From an uncultured Porphyromonadaceae bacterium (lineage in GTDB: Bacteria > Bacteroidota > Bacteroidia > Bacteroidales > Muribaculaceae), in NCBI GenBank assembly GCA_947177685.1, contig CAMWVE010000024.1, forward strand, positions 1 to 43,961: a stretch of DNA of 43,961 nucleotides, written 5' to 3'. The notes under the pieces were generated by a model that was not told the DNA's origin, did not search any database, and saw nothing but the letters and a program-made list of their open reading frames with translations. Below are positions 8,330 through 17,615 of the stretch, one piece after another (the first letter of the stretch is position 1; each line of letters starts with the position of its first letter). The position numbers were made by a program, and so were the translations under genes.

Positions 8330-8953
8330 TCAAAGAAATGGGAGTGCGTCACGCTGTGACTGTTCAATCTTTTTATTACGCCAGCACTTGCGGCATACAG
8401 CTATATAGCGGTCATTTCCGCCGATTTCCACCTGCTCGCCTTCCTCCACGAAATCGCCGTTGGCGTCGATGCGGGCATTGATGATGGTCTTGTTGCCGCA
8501 GTTGCAGGTCGACTTTATCTCATCAATCGTATCGGCAATCTCGAACAAACGGCGCGAGCCCTCGAACAGATGCGACTTGAAATCGGTGCGCAATCCGTAG
8601 CATATCACGTTGCACCCGAAGTCATCCACAATGCGCGAGAGTTGATCAACCTGTTTCTCGCTCAGAAACTGAGCCTCGTCAATCAAGAACCATTCAACCA
8701 TTATTTTCTTGGAGCCGAACAGCTCGCACGCCATCTGATAGATGTCGCTGTCCTGATAAATCCACATGCACTCACGCTCAATGCCTATTCTCGACCTTAT
8801 CACATTGCGCTTGTCACGCGTGTCGACAATAGGTTTCATGCAGACGTAGCTCATGTTGCGCTCTTCAAAATTGAACGCCGTGGTCAGCAAAAGTGCGGTT
8901 TTTGCCGAGCCCATCGTTCCATAGCGGAAATAAAGTTTACCCTTTCGGTTCAT
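8330..8953 (-). CDS. tdk: Thymidine kinase, type II
   Basis: Phosphorylates thymidine with ATP for nucleotide salvage. The start at 8953 gives MNRKGKLYF and places the Walker A motif YGTMGSAKT at residues 11-19, as in family members; the upstream in-frame ATG at 9034 would add 27 residues. The Walker B/catalytic region (LIDEAQFL), the lasso-domain signatures (GLRTDF, SRRLFEIAD) and four zinc-binding cysteines (CNCG and CRKC) are present. The 207-residue length is normal. A -7 box lies just upstream at 8975-8982. Confidence 0.95.
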   Translation of the reverse strand: MNRKGKLYFRYGTMGSAKTALLLTTAFNFEERNMSYVCMKPIVDTRDKRNVIRSRIGIERECMWIYQDSDIYQMACELFGSKKIMVEWFLIDEAQFLSEKQVDQLSRIVDDFGCNVICYGLRTDFKSHLFEGSRRLFEIADTIDEIKSTCNCGNKTIINARIDANGDFVEEGEQVEIGGNDRYIAVCRKCWRNKKIEQSQRDALPFL

Positions 8954-8974
8954 GATAATTCTGGTTTGTCTGTT

Positions 8975-8982
8975 CAAAGTTA
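8975..8982 (-). promoter_or_regulatory. -7 box upstream of thymidine kinase
   Basis: TAACTTTG on the minus strand, 22 bases before the tdk start codon. No clear -33 element is seen at the right spacing, so the call is tentative. Confidence 0.5.
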
Positions 8983-9087
8983 TAACTTTTTTTTCAGTTT
9001 CCCGCACTGTCTCGCTAAAAAAAGTTTTCAACACTGATGTAATTTTTTCCTTATTCGTGCGTCATATATATAAAAGTAATAACTGCA

Positions 9088-10023
9088 ATGGATAAAATTC
9101 TCGAAATAGAAAATGTGAGCAAGCACTATGCGGGACACACCGCCCTTGACAACGTGTCGCTCGACATTCCGCGCGGTCAGGTCTACGGTTTACTCGGACC
9201 TAACGGCGCCGGTAAAACCACACTCATCCGCATCATCAACCACATCACCGCCCCTGACTCCGGCTCAGTGATGTTCAACGGTCACCGCCTGTCGCAAAAC
9301 GATGTGGCAAACATTGGCTACCTGCCTGAGGAACGCGGACTTTACAAGAAAATGAAAGTTGGCGAGCAGGCTCTGTTCTTCGCCCGCCTGAAAGGTCTGT
9401 CGAACCGCGACGCACAGATAAAGTTGCGCCAGTGGTTTGACCGCTTCGAAATCACATCGTGGTGGAACAAAAAGGTTGAGGAACTCTCAAAAGGTATGGC
9501 TCAGAAGGTGCAGTTCATCATCACCGTGCTCCACGAGCCGGAACTGCTCATATTCGACGAGCCTTTCTCCGGTTTCGACCCCATCAACGCCAATCTGCTC
9601 AAAAACGAGATTCTCGCCCTGCGCGACAAAGGGGCTACCGTAATTTTCTCCACCCACAACATGAGCAGCGTAGAGGCTGTCTGCGACAACATCACCCTCA
9701 TCAACAAGTCGCGTAACATACTGACAGGCAACGTGGCTGAGATTCGCCAGCAGATGGGTGCCAACCGCTACCGCATCGCCGTCACCAACCCGCCGCAGCA
9801 GCTCCTGCAGGGCGTCGATGCCATGATTGAGGAACACCGGATTGAGAAAACCGATGGCGACACCACCACACTCATTCTCCGTGTCAACCCCGGTGTGACA
9901 CGCCGCGAACTGCTCCGTGCAGCCAACGAAGCAGCCGATGTCACCCTTTTCTCACCGGCTCTCCCCTCGATGGACGAGGTATTCATTTCAACTGTCGAAA
10001 AATTTAACAGCGAACACAAATGA
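9088..10023 (+). CDS. ABC transporter ATP-binding protein (NatA type)
   Basis: A 311-residue ABC ATPase: Walker A GPNGAGKTT (about 38-46), Q-loop region, signature LSKGMAQKVQ (a variant of LSGGQ), Walker B LLIFDEP, and the switch His in FSTHNMSS. A C-terminal extension of about 90 residues matches the DUF4162-type tail common in NatA/DrrA-like ATPases. It energises export through the permease encoded next, whose ATG overlaps its stop (ATGA). The substrate is unknown; NatAB in Bacillus exports sodium, but many relatives carry drugs or lipids. Confidence 0.93.
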   Translation: MDKILEIENVSKHYAGHTALDNVSLDIPRGQVYGLLGPNGAGKTTLIRIINHITAPDSGSVMFNGHRLSQNDVANIGYLPEERGLYKKMKVGEQALFFARLKGLSNRDAQIKLRQWFDRFEITSWWNKKVEELSKGMAQKVQFIITVLHEPELLIFDEPFSGFDPINANLLKNEILALRDKGATVIFSTHNMSSVEAVCDNITLINKSRNILTGNVAEIRQQMGANRYRIAVTNPPQQLLQGVDAMIEEHRIEKTDGDTTTLILRVNPGVTRRELLRAANEAADVTLFSPALPSMDEVFISTVEKFNSEHK

Positions 10024-11333
10024 GCAAGATAGGAATTGTCATAGCACGCGAATACAAGGAACGCGTATCAAAGAAAAGTTTCATTATCACCACCCTGTTA
10101 GTGCCATTACTGTTCATAGGGCTTTCCATTCTGCCCGCACTGCTGATGGCGATCCACGAATCGGACACCACCACCTACGCCGTCATCGACCGGAGCGGCA
10201 TTGTCATGCCCCAGCTCGAGGACACCTCCTCATTGCACTTCGTGGCAGTGGAGGACTCGCTGCAATCAGCCAAGCAGAACAGCGACTACGACGGCGTGCT
10301 TGTCATCGGAGCCGACATAGTCTCAAACCCGTCGGAGGTGACACTGCTCAACCACTCCGCAGCGAACATGGATGGCGAAATGGCTATCCGCTCCCAGATA
10401 AAGAAGGCTGTGGAAACAGAGCGCCTGAAAGCCTATAACCTTGAGAACCTGAAGGAAATAATCAAAGAGGTGGAGGCTGACGTCACCATCACCACCTACC
10501 GCATCGATGAAAAGGATGGCACCGACAGCTCCGCGCTACCCTCCGAAATCAGTTTCGCCATAGGATTGGGCGTGGCATTCATCCTCTACATGTTCCTCAT
10601 CATCTACGGTCAGATGGTCATGACAAGCATCATCGAAGAAAAGAACAACCGTGTGCTGGAGATTGTGGTGTCATCCGTGAAACCTGAACAGCTCATGATG
10701 GGCAAAATCTGCGGCATAGGACTCGTGGCTATTACTCAGGTGGCTATCTGGGTACTGCTGATAGCCGCAGGCATATTCCTGCTACTGCCCGCCCTGATGC
10801 CTGCCGATGTCATGACTGAAGTTGCGGCATACAACAGCGGTCAGTTCGACGCCGCAACAGCCATCAACGATCCTTACATGGTCAGCACCATGGCACAGCT
10901 CACTCAGGTAGGATTCCTCCTGAAAATTTTCGGCTACCTCACCCTGTTCCTCATCGGCGGATTCTTCCTTTACTCATCCATTTTTGCCGCCATCGGCTCA
11001 GCCGTCGACAACATTCAGGACGCCTCGCAGCTGCAGACCGTAGCCATGCTTCCGTTCATTCTGGCAATCGCCTTTGCCACCATGGTAGGCTCCGACCCCG
11101 GCTCGTCTATGTCGATGTGGCTCTCCATGATACCCTTCATCTCTCCCATCGTCATGATGGTACGCGTCCCCTTCGACATCCCGGCATGGCAGATATGGAC
11201 TTCACTGGCGCTGCTCTATGCCACCTTCTTCTTCATGGTGTGGTTCGCTGCCAAAATCTACCGCGTGGGCATATTCATGTATGGCAAAAAACCCACCATC
11301 AAAGAACTCATCAAGTGGGCGCGCTACAAATAG
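10020..11333 (+). CDS. ABC-2 type transporter permease (NatB-like)
   Basis: A 437-residue membrane protein: a first transmembrane helix at about 23-45 (KSFIITTLLVPLLFIGLSIL), a large extracytoplasmic domain (about 46-178), then about five hydrophobic segments between 180 and 420. This is the layout of the NatB/ABC2_membrane_3 family. MTSIIEEKNNRVLEIVVSSV is the conserved cytoplasmic coupling segment of the family. It pairs with the preceding ATPase. Confidence 0.92.
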   Translation: MSKIGIVIAREYKERVSKKSFIITTLLVPLLFIGLSILPALLMAIHESDTTTYAVIDRSGIVMPQLEDTSSLHFVAVEDSLQSAKQNSDYDGVLVIGADIVSNPSEVTLLNHSAANMDGEMAIRSQIKKAVETERLKAYNLENLKEIIKEVEADVTITTYRIDEKDGTDSSALPSEISFAIGLGVAFILYMFLIIYGQMVMTSIIEEKNNRVLEIVVSSVKPEQLMMGKICGIGLVAITQVAIWVLLIAAGIFLLLPALMPADVMTEVAAYNSGQFDAATAINDPYMVSTMAQLTQVGFLLKIFGYLTLFLIGGFFLYSSIFAAIGSAVDNIQDASQLQTVAMLPFILAIAFATMVGSDPGSSMSMWLSMIPFISPIVMMVRVPFDIPAWQIWTSLALLYATFFFMVWFAAKIYRVGIFMYGKKPTIKELIKWARYK

Positions 11334-11360
11334 CCGCCCACTCTCCCTTCTCCTCTCCCC

Positions 11361-11510
11361 CTGTTCGTTCCTCGCATCAGCCCCTTTCGGCTGCAAATTA
11401 ACTTCCTCTCTCCTCTGTTCGTTCCCCGCATCAGCCCCTTTCGGCTGCTAATTAACCTCTGCTCTCCTCTGTTCGTTCCCCGCATCAGCCGCTTGCGGCT
11501 GGATTCCTAT
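11361..11510. repeat. 54-bp tandem repeat, nearly three copies
   Basis: CTGTTCGTTCC(C/T)CGCATCAGCC recurs at 11361, 11415 and 11469, exactly 54 bases apart; the third copy diverges after about 40 bases. Each unit has a small inverted repeat, AGCCCCTTTCGGCT in copies one and two and AGCCGCTTGCGGCT (11487-11500) in copy three. It fills the 313-base gap between the ABC permease and the nqr promoter and may serve as a terminator or processing region. Confidence 0.85.
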
Positions 11511-11589
11511 TCCCTGTTCGTCCATTGCAAGCGGCACTTGCGCCGCGTTGAATTCTCCCCGCTCTCCACTTAATTTCCGGCACAAAAGT

Positions 11590-11620
11590 TTTCGCTCCAC
11601 AAAAAATTTGTGTATCTTTG
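11590..11620 (+). promoter_or_regulatory. Promoter of the nqr operon
   Basis: TATCTTTG at 11613-11620 matches the -7 consensus; TTTC at 11590-11593 is a 3-of-4 match to the -33 element at a 19-base spacing. The nqrA start lies 26 bases downstream. Confidence 0.7.
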
Positions 11621-11646
11621 CAAAAATTTTGCAAAATTAAGACCAA

Positions 11647-12993
11647 ATGAGCTTACAATTAAAAATCAAGAAAGGTCTTGACCTGAATATTGCCGGTAAA
11701 GTTGAGTCTGAAGAGATTGAAAAACTCATTATTCCTGAGGAAATTGCAATCTGCCCCGACGACTACCCCGGTTTCACGCCTAAACTCAGCTGCAAGGAAG
11801 GTGACTCAATTCGCAAGGGTGAACCAATCTTTCACGACAAGTTTCATGAGGATGTAAATCTGGTCTGCCCCGTGACCGGCGTCATCAAGCAAGTGGTGCG
11901 CGGTGAGCGACGGAAAATCATGCGTGTGGTTATTGCCCCAGATCCCGACGAATACGACAACGGATACATACAGGACATTGATCCGACTGATGAGGAATCA
12001 ACCATCCTCCGACTTGCCAGATCAGGTATGTGGGTACTGTTACGCCAGTTACCCTACGGCATAATGCCCGACCCCGAAGTGCGTCCCCGCGACATCTTCG
12101 TGTCAGGATTCGATTCAAATCCGCTCGCGCCCTCTTTCGACTTCATTCTCAGTGACAAAATCGATTTCCTTAAAGCCGGAATCGACATCCTCACCCGACT
12201 CACTGACGGAAACGTTTATCTGACACGTCACCACGGCAGCAAAATGCCTGACATACCCGGAGCGGTAATGATCGACATTGAAGGACCGCATCCTGCCGGA
12301 AACATCGGCACCGCGATAGCAAACATAGCCCCCGTCAACAAAGGCGAGGTTGTCTGGACCGTCGATGCCCCCTCCGTCACCCGCATAGGTCAGATGATGA
12401 TCAACGGCGACATAACCTCAACCACCATCGTGGCTGTCACAGGCAGCGAGGTAAAGACTCCGGAATATGTCCGCACTCTGGTTGGCGCACCCATGAAGGC
12501 GTTACTCAAAGACAACATCAAGGACGACGGTCGCCACAAACGTTACATCTCAGGCAACCCGCTGTGTGGCATCAACGTTGGCGAGGACGGTTTCCTGCGT
12601 CGTCCCTACTATCAGATTACGGTTATCCCCGAAGGCGACGATGTCGACGAATTTATGGGCTGGGCATCGCTCTCTCCCTCAAAAATGAGCGTCAGCCGAT
12701 CTTTCCCGGGTCACTTCCTCCGCAAGCTGTTCTCACCCGACGCACGCATCAAAGGAGGACGCCGCGCCATGATCATGTCAGGCGAATACGACGCCGTAAT
12801 GCCCATGGATATCCTGCCCGAATATCTCATCAAAGCCATACTCTCCAAAGATATTGACAACATGGAGAAACTCGGAATCTATGAAGTAGTTCCCGAGGAC
12901 TTCGCCCTTGCCGAATATGTCGACACCTCCAAGCTTGAGCTGCAGAAAATTGTGGCTGAAGGTCTGGAATATATGCGCAAGGAAACCGAATAA
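11647..12993 (+). CDS. nqrA: Na+-translocating NADH:quinone reductase subunit A
   Basis: The 448-residue soluble, membrane-associated subunit A of the six-subunit sodium pump. It starts with LKIKKGLDLNIAGK, typical of NqrA, and includes the barrel-sandwich region (EGDSIRKGEPIFHDK...CPVTGVIKQVVRGERR) shared with RnfC. It lacks the CxxC iron-sulfur clusters of RnfC, which supports Nqr rather than Rnf. It is the first gene of a complete nqrA-F operon with the standard order. Confidence 0.96.
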   Translation: MSLQLKIKKGLDLNIAGKVESEEIEKLIIPEEIAICPDDYPGFTPKLSCKEGDSIRKGEPIFHDKFHEDVNLVCPVTGVIKQVVRGERRKIMRVVIAPDPDEYDNGYIQDIDPTDEESTILRLARSGMWVLLRQLPYGIMPDPEVRPRDIFVSGFDSNPLAPSFDFILSDKIDFLKAGIDILTRLTDGNVYLTRHHGSKMPDIPGAVMIDIEGPHPAGNIGTAIANIAPVNKGEVVWTVDAPSVTRIGQMMINGDITSTTIVAVTGSEVKTPEYVRTLVGAPMKALLKDNIKDDGRHKRYISGNPLCGINVGEDGFLRRPYYQITVIPEGDDVDEFMGWASLSPSKMSVSRSFPGHFLRKLFSPDARIKGGRRAMIMSGEYDAVMPMDILPEYLIKAILSKDIDNMEKLGIYEVVPEDFALAEYVDTSKLELQKIVAEGLEYMRKETE

Positions 12994-13017
12994 ACCATCA
13001 TTCATTCGCACAATCTG

Positions 13018-14217
13018 ATGAAAGCGTTAAGGAATTTTTTAAACAAAATAAAGCCCAACTTTGAGGAAGGCGGCAAGCTGCATGCGTTCCGCTCGGTTTT
13101 TGACGGCTTTGAAACATTTTTGTACACACCGGAGACCACATCAACCTCCGGAGTGCACATCCATGACAGCAGGGATTCCAAGCGAACCATGATCATTGTG
13201 GTGCTCGCCCTGATGCCCTGTCTGCTGTTCGGCATGTACAATGCCGGCTATCAGAACTGGCTCGCTGCCGGCGCCACCGTGTTCCCGTTCTGGGAAATTA
13301 TGGCTTACGGCTGTCTTGCCGTGTTGCCTACGCTTGCCGTGGCATACATCGTCGGTCTCGGCATAGAGTTCGCCGTGGCTCAGTGGCGTGGCGAGGAAAT
13401 TCAGGAAGGATTTCTGGTCACCGGCATCCTGATTCCGCTCATTTGCCCGGTTGACACCCCGTTGTGGATGATTGCTGTGGCTACTGCATTCTCCGTAATT
13501 TTCGTGAAAGAAGTGTTCGGTGGCACCGGCTACAACATCCTCAATGTGGCGCTCGTCACCCGCGCGTTCCTCTTCTTCGCATATCCTGCCAGCATGAGCG
13601 GCGACAAAGTGTTCGTACCCTCTGACTCAATCCTCGGTCTGGGACACAACCTGCCGGAAAGCTTCACCGGTGCCACACCGCTGGGTCAGGTGGCAACCGC
13701 CTCGGGTGGTGACGTAGCCATCACTGACATCACAGGCAAAGCCGTCAGCACCTGCGACATGTTTCTCGGTCTGATTCCCGGCTCTTTCGGCGAGACTTCG
13801 ACACTGTGCATCCTCATCGGTGCGCTGATTCTGCTTATTGCAGGCATTGCCAACTGGCGCATAATCCTTTCAGTATTCGCCGGCGGTGCGTTCATGGCGT
13901 GGATTGCCCACTCATTTGAAACACCGACCTACCCCGCATCATATCTCACCGTGGCTGACCAGCTCTGCCTCGGAGGGTTCGCCTTTGCAGCAGTGTTCAT
14001 GGCAACTGACCCCGTAACCGCAGCCCGCACCACAGTGGGTAAATACATCTACGGTTTTCTGGTAGGCGTAATAGCCATCATCATCCGCACCTACAACAAC
14101 GGCTATCCCGAAGGCGCCATGCTTGCCGTTCTGCTAATGAACGCATTTGCCCCGCTCATCGACTACTGTGTGGTGCAAGTCAACATCAACCGTCGTCTCA
14201 AACGTATTAAAGCCTGA
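13018..14217 (+). CDS. nqrB: Na+-translocating NADH:quinone reductase subunit B
   Basis: A 399-residue integral membrane subunit with about ten hydrophobic helices. It carries a covalently bound FMN: the flavinylation motif is FTGATPLGQ with the acceptor Thr220. The N-terminal amphipathic region (KIKPNFEEGGKLHAFRSVFDGFETFLY) is characteristic. It forms much of the sodium and quinone path. It lies 24 bases after nqrA and 3 bases before nqrC. Confidence 0.96.
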   Translation: MKALRNFLNKIKPNFEEGGKLHAFRSVFDGFETFLYTPETTSTSGVHIHDSRDSKRTMIIVVLALMPCLLFGMYNAGYQNWLAAGATVFPFWEIMAYGCLAVLPTLAVAYIVGLGIEFAVAQWRGEEIQEGFLVTGILIPLICPVDTPLWMIAVATAFSVIFVKEVFGGTGYNILNVALVTRAFLFFAYPASMSGDKVFVPSDSILGLGHNLPESFTGATPLGQVATASGGDVAITDITGKAVSTCDMFLGLIPGSFGETSTLCILIGALILLIAGIANWRIILSVFAGGAFMAWIAHSFETPTYPASYLTVADQLCLGGFAFAAVFMATDPVTAARTTVGKYIYGFLVGVIAIIIRTYNNGYPEGAMLAVLLMNAFAPLIDYCVVQVNINRRLKRIKA

Positions 14218-14220
14218 CAC

Positions 14221-14931
14221 ATGATTAACAAACAAAGCAACATCTACACCATAATATATATTATTGTGTTAGTGACGGTGGTCGGCACAGCTCTCGCCTT
14301 GACCTCTCTATCTCTCAAGGAGAAGCAGCAGGCTAACGAGGACAATGACCGCCGCAAGCAGATTCTCGCTTCGGTCAATATCACCCCCGCACCGGACCGG
14401 ATTTCTGCCGATTTCGACAAATACATCACCTCGCAGCTTGTGGTCAACGTGGAAGGTGACTCCATCGGCGACGATGCTTTCGGCATCAGCGTTCAGAAAC
14501 AGTTGAAAAACGACCTTGACAACCGTAAGCTCCCCGTTTACATCTGCTCTTTGGACGGCTCCAAGAAATATATCATCCCGCTCTACGGTGCCGGACTCTG
14601 GGGACCCATCTGGGGCTACATCGCAATCGACAGCGACGGCTCCACCATTTATGGTGCCTACTTCGACCATCAGGGCGAGACTCCCGGTCTGGGTGCCGAA
14701 ATAACCACCGAGCATTTCCGCGGACAGTTTGCCGGAAAGAATCTGTTCAAGGACTCGGTTTTCTATCCCGTTTCTGTGGTTAAAGCCGGTCAGAAACCTC
14801 AGGACAACAGCGATTATGTATATGGCGTCTCAGGCGGCACAATCACCTCCAAGGGTGTGGGTGCCATGCTCGACGATTGCCTCAAACCTTATCAGGCTTA
14901 CCTTAACAAAATAAGCGACAATGGCAGATAA
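14221..14931 (+). CDS. nqrC: Na+-translocating NADH:quinone reductase subunit C
   Basis: A 236-residue subunit with one N-terminal membrane helix (about 9-31) and a periplasmic FMN-binding domain. The flavin acceptor motif SGGTITSKGVG gives Thr207 as the covalent FMN site, matching the SGATLTS motif known from Vibrio. The GETPGLGAEI segment is also conserved. It overlaps nqrD by 11 bases. The FMN transferase ApbE that attaches the cofactor is not encoded in this window. Confidence 0.95.
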   Translation: MINKQSNIYTIIYIIVLVTVVGTALALTSLSLKEKQQANEDNDRRKQILASVNITPAPDRISADFDKYITSQLVVNVEGDSIGDDAFGISVQKQLKNDLDNRKLPVYICSLDGSKKYIIPLYGAGLWGPIWGYIAIDSDGSTIYGAYFDHQGETPGLGAEITTEHFRGQFAGKNLFKDSVFYPVSVVKAGQKPQDNSDYVYGVSGGTITSKGVGAMLDDCLKPYQAYLNKISDNGR

Positions 14932-15544
14932 AATTTCAAATAAAAGCGTGATTTTCAATCCGTTTTCCAAGAACAATCCCGTAATAGTGCAGATTCTCGG
15001 CATCTGCTCCGTGCTGGCTGTAACAGCCAAGCTTGAACCTGCCATTGTCATGGGTCTCTCAGTGATTGCAGTCCTCGCGTTCGCCAACGTGATCATATCT
15101 CTGATTCGTAACACAATCCCCACAAACATCCGCATCATTGTGCAGCTTGTGGTGGTTGCAGGACTTGTGGTAATCGTAAATCAGCTGCTGCTCGCCTACG
15201 CCTACGATGTGTCGAAACAGCTTTCGGTGTTCATCGGGCTTATCATCACCAACTGTATTCTGATGGGACGCCTCGAAGCATTCGCCATGGCTAACCGCCC
15301 GTGGGTATCGTTTCTCGACGGCATTGGCAACGGTGTAGGCTACGCCATCATCCTTGTCATCGTCGGTTTCTTCCGCGAACTGCTCGGCAGCGGCACCCTG
15401 CTTGGCATACAGATTGTGCCTGACTGGTGCTATGAACATGGCTATGTCAACAACGGACTGATGATTCTCCCCCCAATGGCGCTCATAGTGGTGGCTTGCA
15501 TCATCTGGATACACCGCTCATATAACAAAGACCTTCAAGAATAA
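14921..15544 (+). CDS. nqrD: Na+-translocating NADH:quinone reductase subunit D
   Basis: A 207-residue membrane subunit with six hydrophobic helices. Cys29 (GICS) and Cys112 (NCILMG) fall at the same positions as the Vibrio cholerae residues that help hold the intramembrane iron centre shared with NqrE. The pairing with a following NqrE of similar size and inverted topology is standard. Confidence 0.95.
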   Translation: MADKISNKSVIFNPFSKNNPVIVQILGICSVLAVTAKLEPAIVMGLSVIAVLAFANVIISLIRNTIPTNIRIIVQLVVVAGLVVIVNQLLLAYAYDVSKQLSVFIGLIITNCILMGRLEAFAMANRPWVSFLDGIGNGVGYAIILVIVGFFRELLGSGTLLGIQIVPDWCYEHGYVNNGLMILPPMALIVVACIIWIHRSYNKDLQE

Positions 15545-15549
15545 CAGAT

Positions 15550-16167
15550 ATGGAAAACCTGAATCTTTTCATACGCTCCATTTTCGTGGACAACATGGTG
15601 TTCGCATACTTTCTGGGTATGTGTTCGTTCCTTGCAGTCTCCAAAAATGTAAAGACGGCGTTCGGACTCGGCATTGCCGTCACTTTCATGCTTGTCATCA
15701 CACTCCCCATAAACTATCTGCTTGAAACTTATGTACTCAAGGAGGGCGCGCTCAGCTGGCTCGGCGAGGAATATGCTGACATTGACCTGAGCTTCCTCTC
15801 GCTGATAATGTTCATTGCCGTCATCGCCTCCATGACACAGCTGGTTGAGATGGTGGTTGAAAAATACAGTCCGTCGCTCTACGCATCGCTTGGAATTTTC
15901 CTGCCGCTGATTGCCGTTAACTGCGCCATCCTCGGTGGTTCGCTGTTCATGCAGCAGCGCGAGTTTGCCAACGCTTGGACTGCCACATGCGCCGGTGCCG
16001 GCTGGGGTCTGGGATGGCTCGTTGCCATCACTGCCGTGGCTGCAATCCGTGAGCGCGTCAGCTCCTACTCGAATGTGCCACGCCCGCTGCGCGGAATCGG
16101 CATCACATTCATCATCACCGCTCTGATGGGTATAGCTTTCATGAGTTTCCTCGGAATTAAACTTTAA
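15550..16167 (+). CDS. nqrE: Na+-translocating NADH:quinone reductase subunit E
   Basis: A 205-residue six-helix membrane protein, homologous to NqrD in inverted topology. Cys25 (GMCSFLAV) and Cys125 (NCAILGG) are the expected iron-centre ligands. It follows nqrD by 5 bases and precedes nqrF by 4 bases. Confidence 0.95.
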   Translation: MENLNLFIRSIFVDNMVFAYFLGMCSFLAVSKNVKTAFGLGIAVTFMLVITLPINYLLETYVLKEGALSWLGEEYADIDLSFLSLIMFIAVIASMTQLVEMVVEKYSPSLYASLGIFLPLIAVNCAILGGSLFMQQREFANAWTATCAGAGWGLGWLVAITAVAAIRERVSSYSNVPRPLRGIGITFIITALMGIAFMSFLGIKL

Positions 16168-16171
16168 TCGA

Positions 16172-17476
16172 ATGACTACACATTATATATTATTAGCCTC
16201 TCAGACCTCCACACTTACCCTCATTGCCGGTGTAGGCATCTTCCTGCTCACCACTCTGGTGCTGGTGATAGTGTTGCTTGCTGCCAAGAAATTTCTGGTC
16301 AAGGCAGGTCTGGTGAAAATCGAAATCAATAACTCCAAACAGGTTGAGACACCTGCAGGAAAACCGCTGCTGTCAACCATGGCTGACAACAACATTTTCC
16401 TCCCGTCGGCTTGCGGCGGTAAAGGTTCATGCGGTCAGTGCCGTGTGCAGGTGTTTGAAGGCGGAGGCGAGATTCTCCCCACCGAAACCGTTCATTTCTC
16501 ACGCAAGGAAGTGAAGGATCACTGGCGTCTGGCATGTCAGGTGAAGGTCAAGGATGACATGAACATCGGTGTGCCCGCTTCGGCTCTCGACGTCAAGGAA
16601 TGGGAGTGCGAGGTTATTTCGAACAAGAATGTCGCCACATTCATCAAAGAGTTCATCGTGGCACTCCCTCCCGGCGAGCACATGAACTTCATCCCCGGTT
16701 CTTACGCCCAGATCAAGATACCACCTTACGAAATGAGCTATGACCGCGACATTGACAAAGCGCTTATCGGCGACGAATATCTCCCCGCATGGGAAAAATT
16801 CGGGCTATTCTCACTGGTCTGCAAGAACACCGAAACCACTGTCCGCGCATACTCCATGGCTAACTATCCGGCTGAAGGTGACCGCATTATGCTCACCGTC
16901 CGTATAGCCACTCCCCCATTCAAACCGAAACCTGAGGTGGGATTCATGGATGTCATGCCCGGTATTGCGTCAAGCTACATCTTCACCCTCAAACCCGGCG
17001 ACAAAGTGCGCATGAGCGGTCCTTACGGCGACTTCCACCCCAACTTCGACTCCAAGGCTGAAATGATGTGGATTGGCGGTGGTGCCGGCATGGCGCCCCT
17101 CCGTGCGCAAATCATGCACATGACCAAAACCCTCAACACCCGCGACCGCGAGATGCACTTCTTCTACGGTGCCCGTGCCCTGAACGAGGTGTTCTATCTC
17201 GACGATTTCCTGCAGTTGGAAAAGGAATTCCCCAACTTCCACTTCCATCTTGCACTTGACCGTCCCGACCCCGCCGCTGATGCAGCCGGTGTCAAATACA
17301 CTCCCGGATTCGTACATCAGGTGATTTATGACACATACCTGAAAAATCACGAAAACCCGGAAGATATTGAGTATTACATGTGCGGTCCCGGTCCGATGAG
17401 CAACGCCGTCAACAAAATGCTTGACTCACTCGGCGTTGATCCCGAATCAATCCACTACGACAATTTCGGAGGCTAA
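16172..17476 (+). CDS. nqrF: Na+-translocating NADH:quinone reductase subunit F
   Basis: The 434-residue electron-input subunit. It has an N-terminal membrane helix (about 15-38), then a plant-type 2Fe-2S ferredoxin domain with Cys81, Cys87, Cys90 (CGGKGSCGQC) and Cys122. An FAD domain (VRAYSMAN) and an NADH-binding domain (GGGAGMAPLRAQI; YMCGPGPM near the end) follow. It oxidises NADH at the cytoplasmic face and passes electrons to the other Nqr flavins. It is the last gene of the operon, followed by a 9-bp repeat array. Confidence 0.96.
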   Translation: MTTHYILLASQTSTLTLIAGVGIFLLTTLVLVIVLLAAKKFLVKAGLVKIEINNSKQVETPAGKPLLSTMADNNIFLPSACGGKGSCGQCRVQVFEGGGEILPTETVHFSRKEVKDHWRLACQVKVKDDMNIGVPASALDVKEWECEVISNKNVATFIKEFIVALPPGEHMNFIPGSYAQIKIPPYEMSYDRDIDKALIGDEYLPAWEKFGLFSLVCKNTETTVRAYSMANYPAEGDRIMLTVRIATPPFKPKPEVGFMDVMPGIASSYIFTLKPGDKVRMSGPYGDFHPNFDSKAEMMWIGGGAGMAPLRAQIMHMTKTLNTRDREMHFFYGARALNEVFYLDDFLQLEKEFPNFHFHLALDRPDPAADAAGVKYTPGFVHQVIYDTYLKNHENPEDIEYYMCGPGPMSNAVNKMLDSLGVDPESIHYDNFGG

Positions 17477-17493
17477 GCCAACAGAAATCGTAG

Positions 17494-17592
17494 TTCTCTG
17501 AGCTTTCCGAGCCTTCGGAGTTCTATGAGTCCTATGAGTTCCATGAGCCTTCCGAGTTCTCCGAGTACTCCAAGCCCTCCAATCCCTCCAAT
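17494..17592. repeat. 9-bp tandem repeat array, eleven units
   Basis: Eleven consecutive 9-mers, such as CTTTCCGAG, TTCTATGAG, TTCTCCGAG and CCCTCCAAT, begin 18 bases after the nqrF stop. The shared core is CTCCGAG. It lies in the 139-base gap before the acyltransferase. A second array of the same kind and length lies at 23652-23750. Confidence 0.88.
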
Positions 17593-17615
17593 CACCCATT
17601 CAATTCCGCGAAACA

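Noticed and set aside
7910-8408. Plus-strand ORFs over the YhcH and thymidine kinase genes
   Set aside because: They are antisense shadows of two well-supported conserved genes.
11117-11451. Plus-strand ORFs over the end of the ABC permease and the 54-bp repeats
   Set aside because: They run through repeat DNA and have no plausible protein features.
11647-17476. Rnf complex instead of Nqr
   Set aside because: The first subunit lacks the cysteine clusters of RnfC, and subunit F has the 2Fe-2S/FAD/NADH layout of NqrF.
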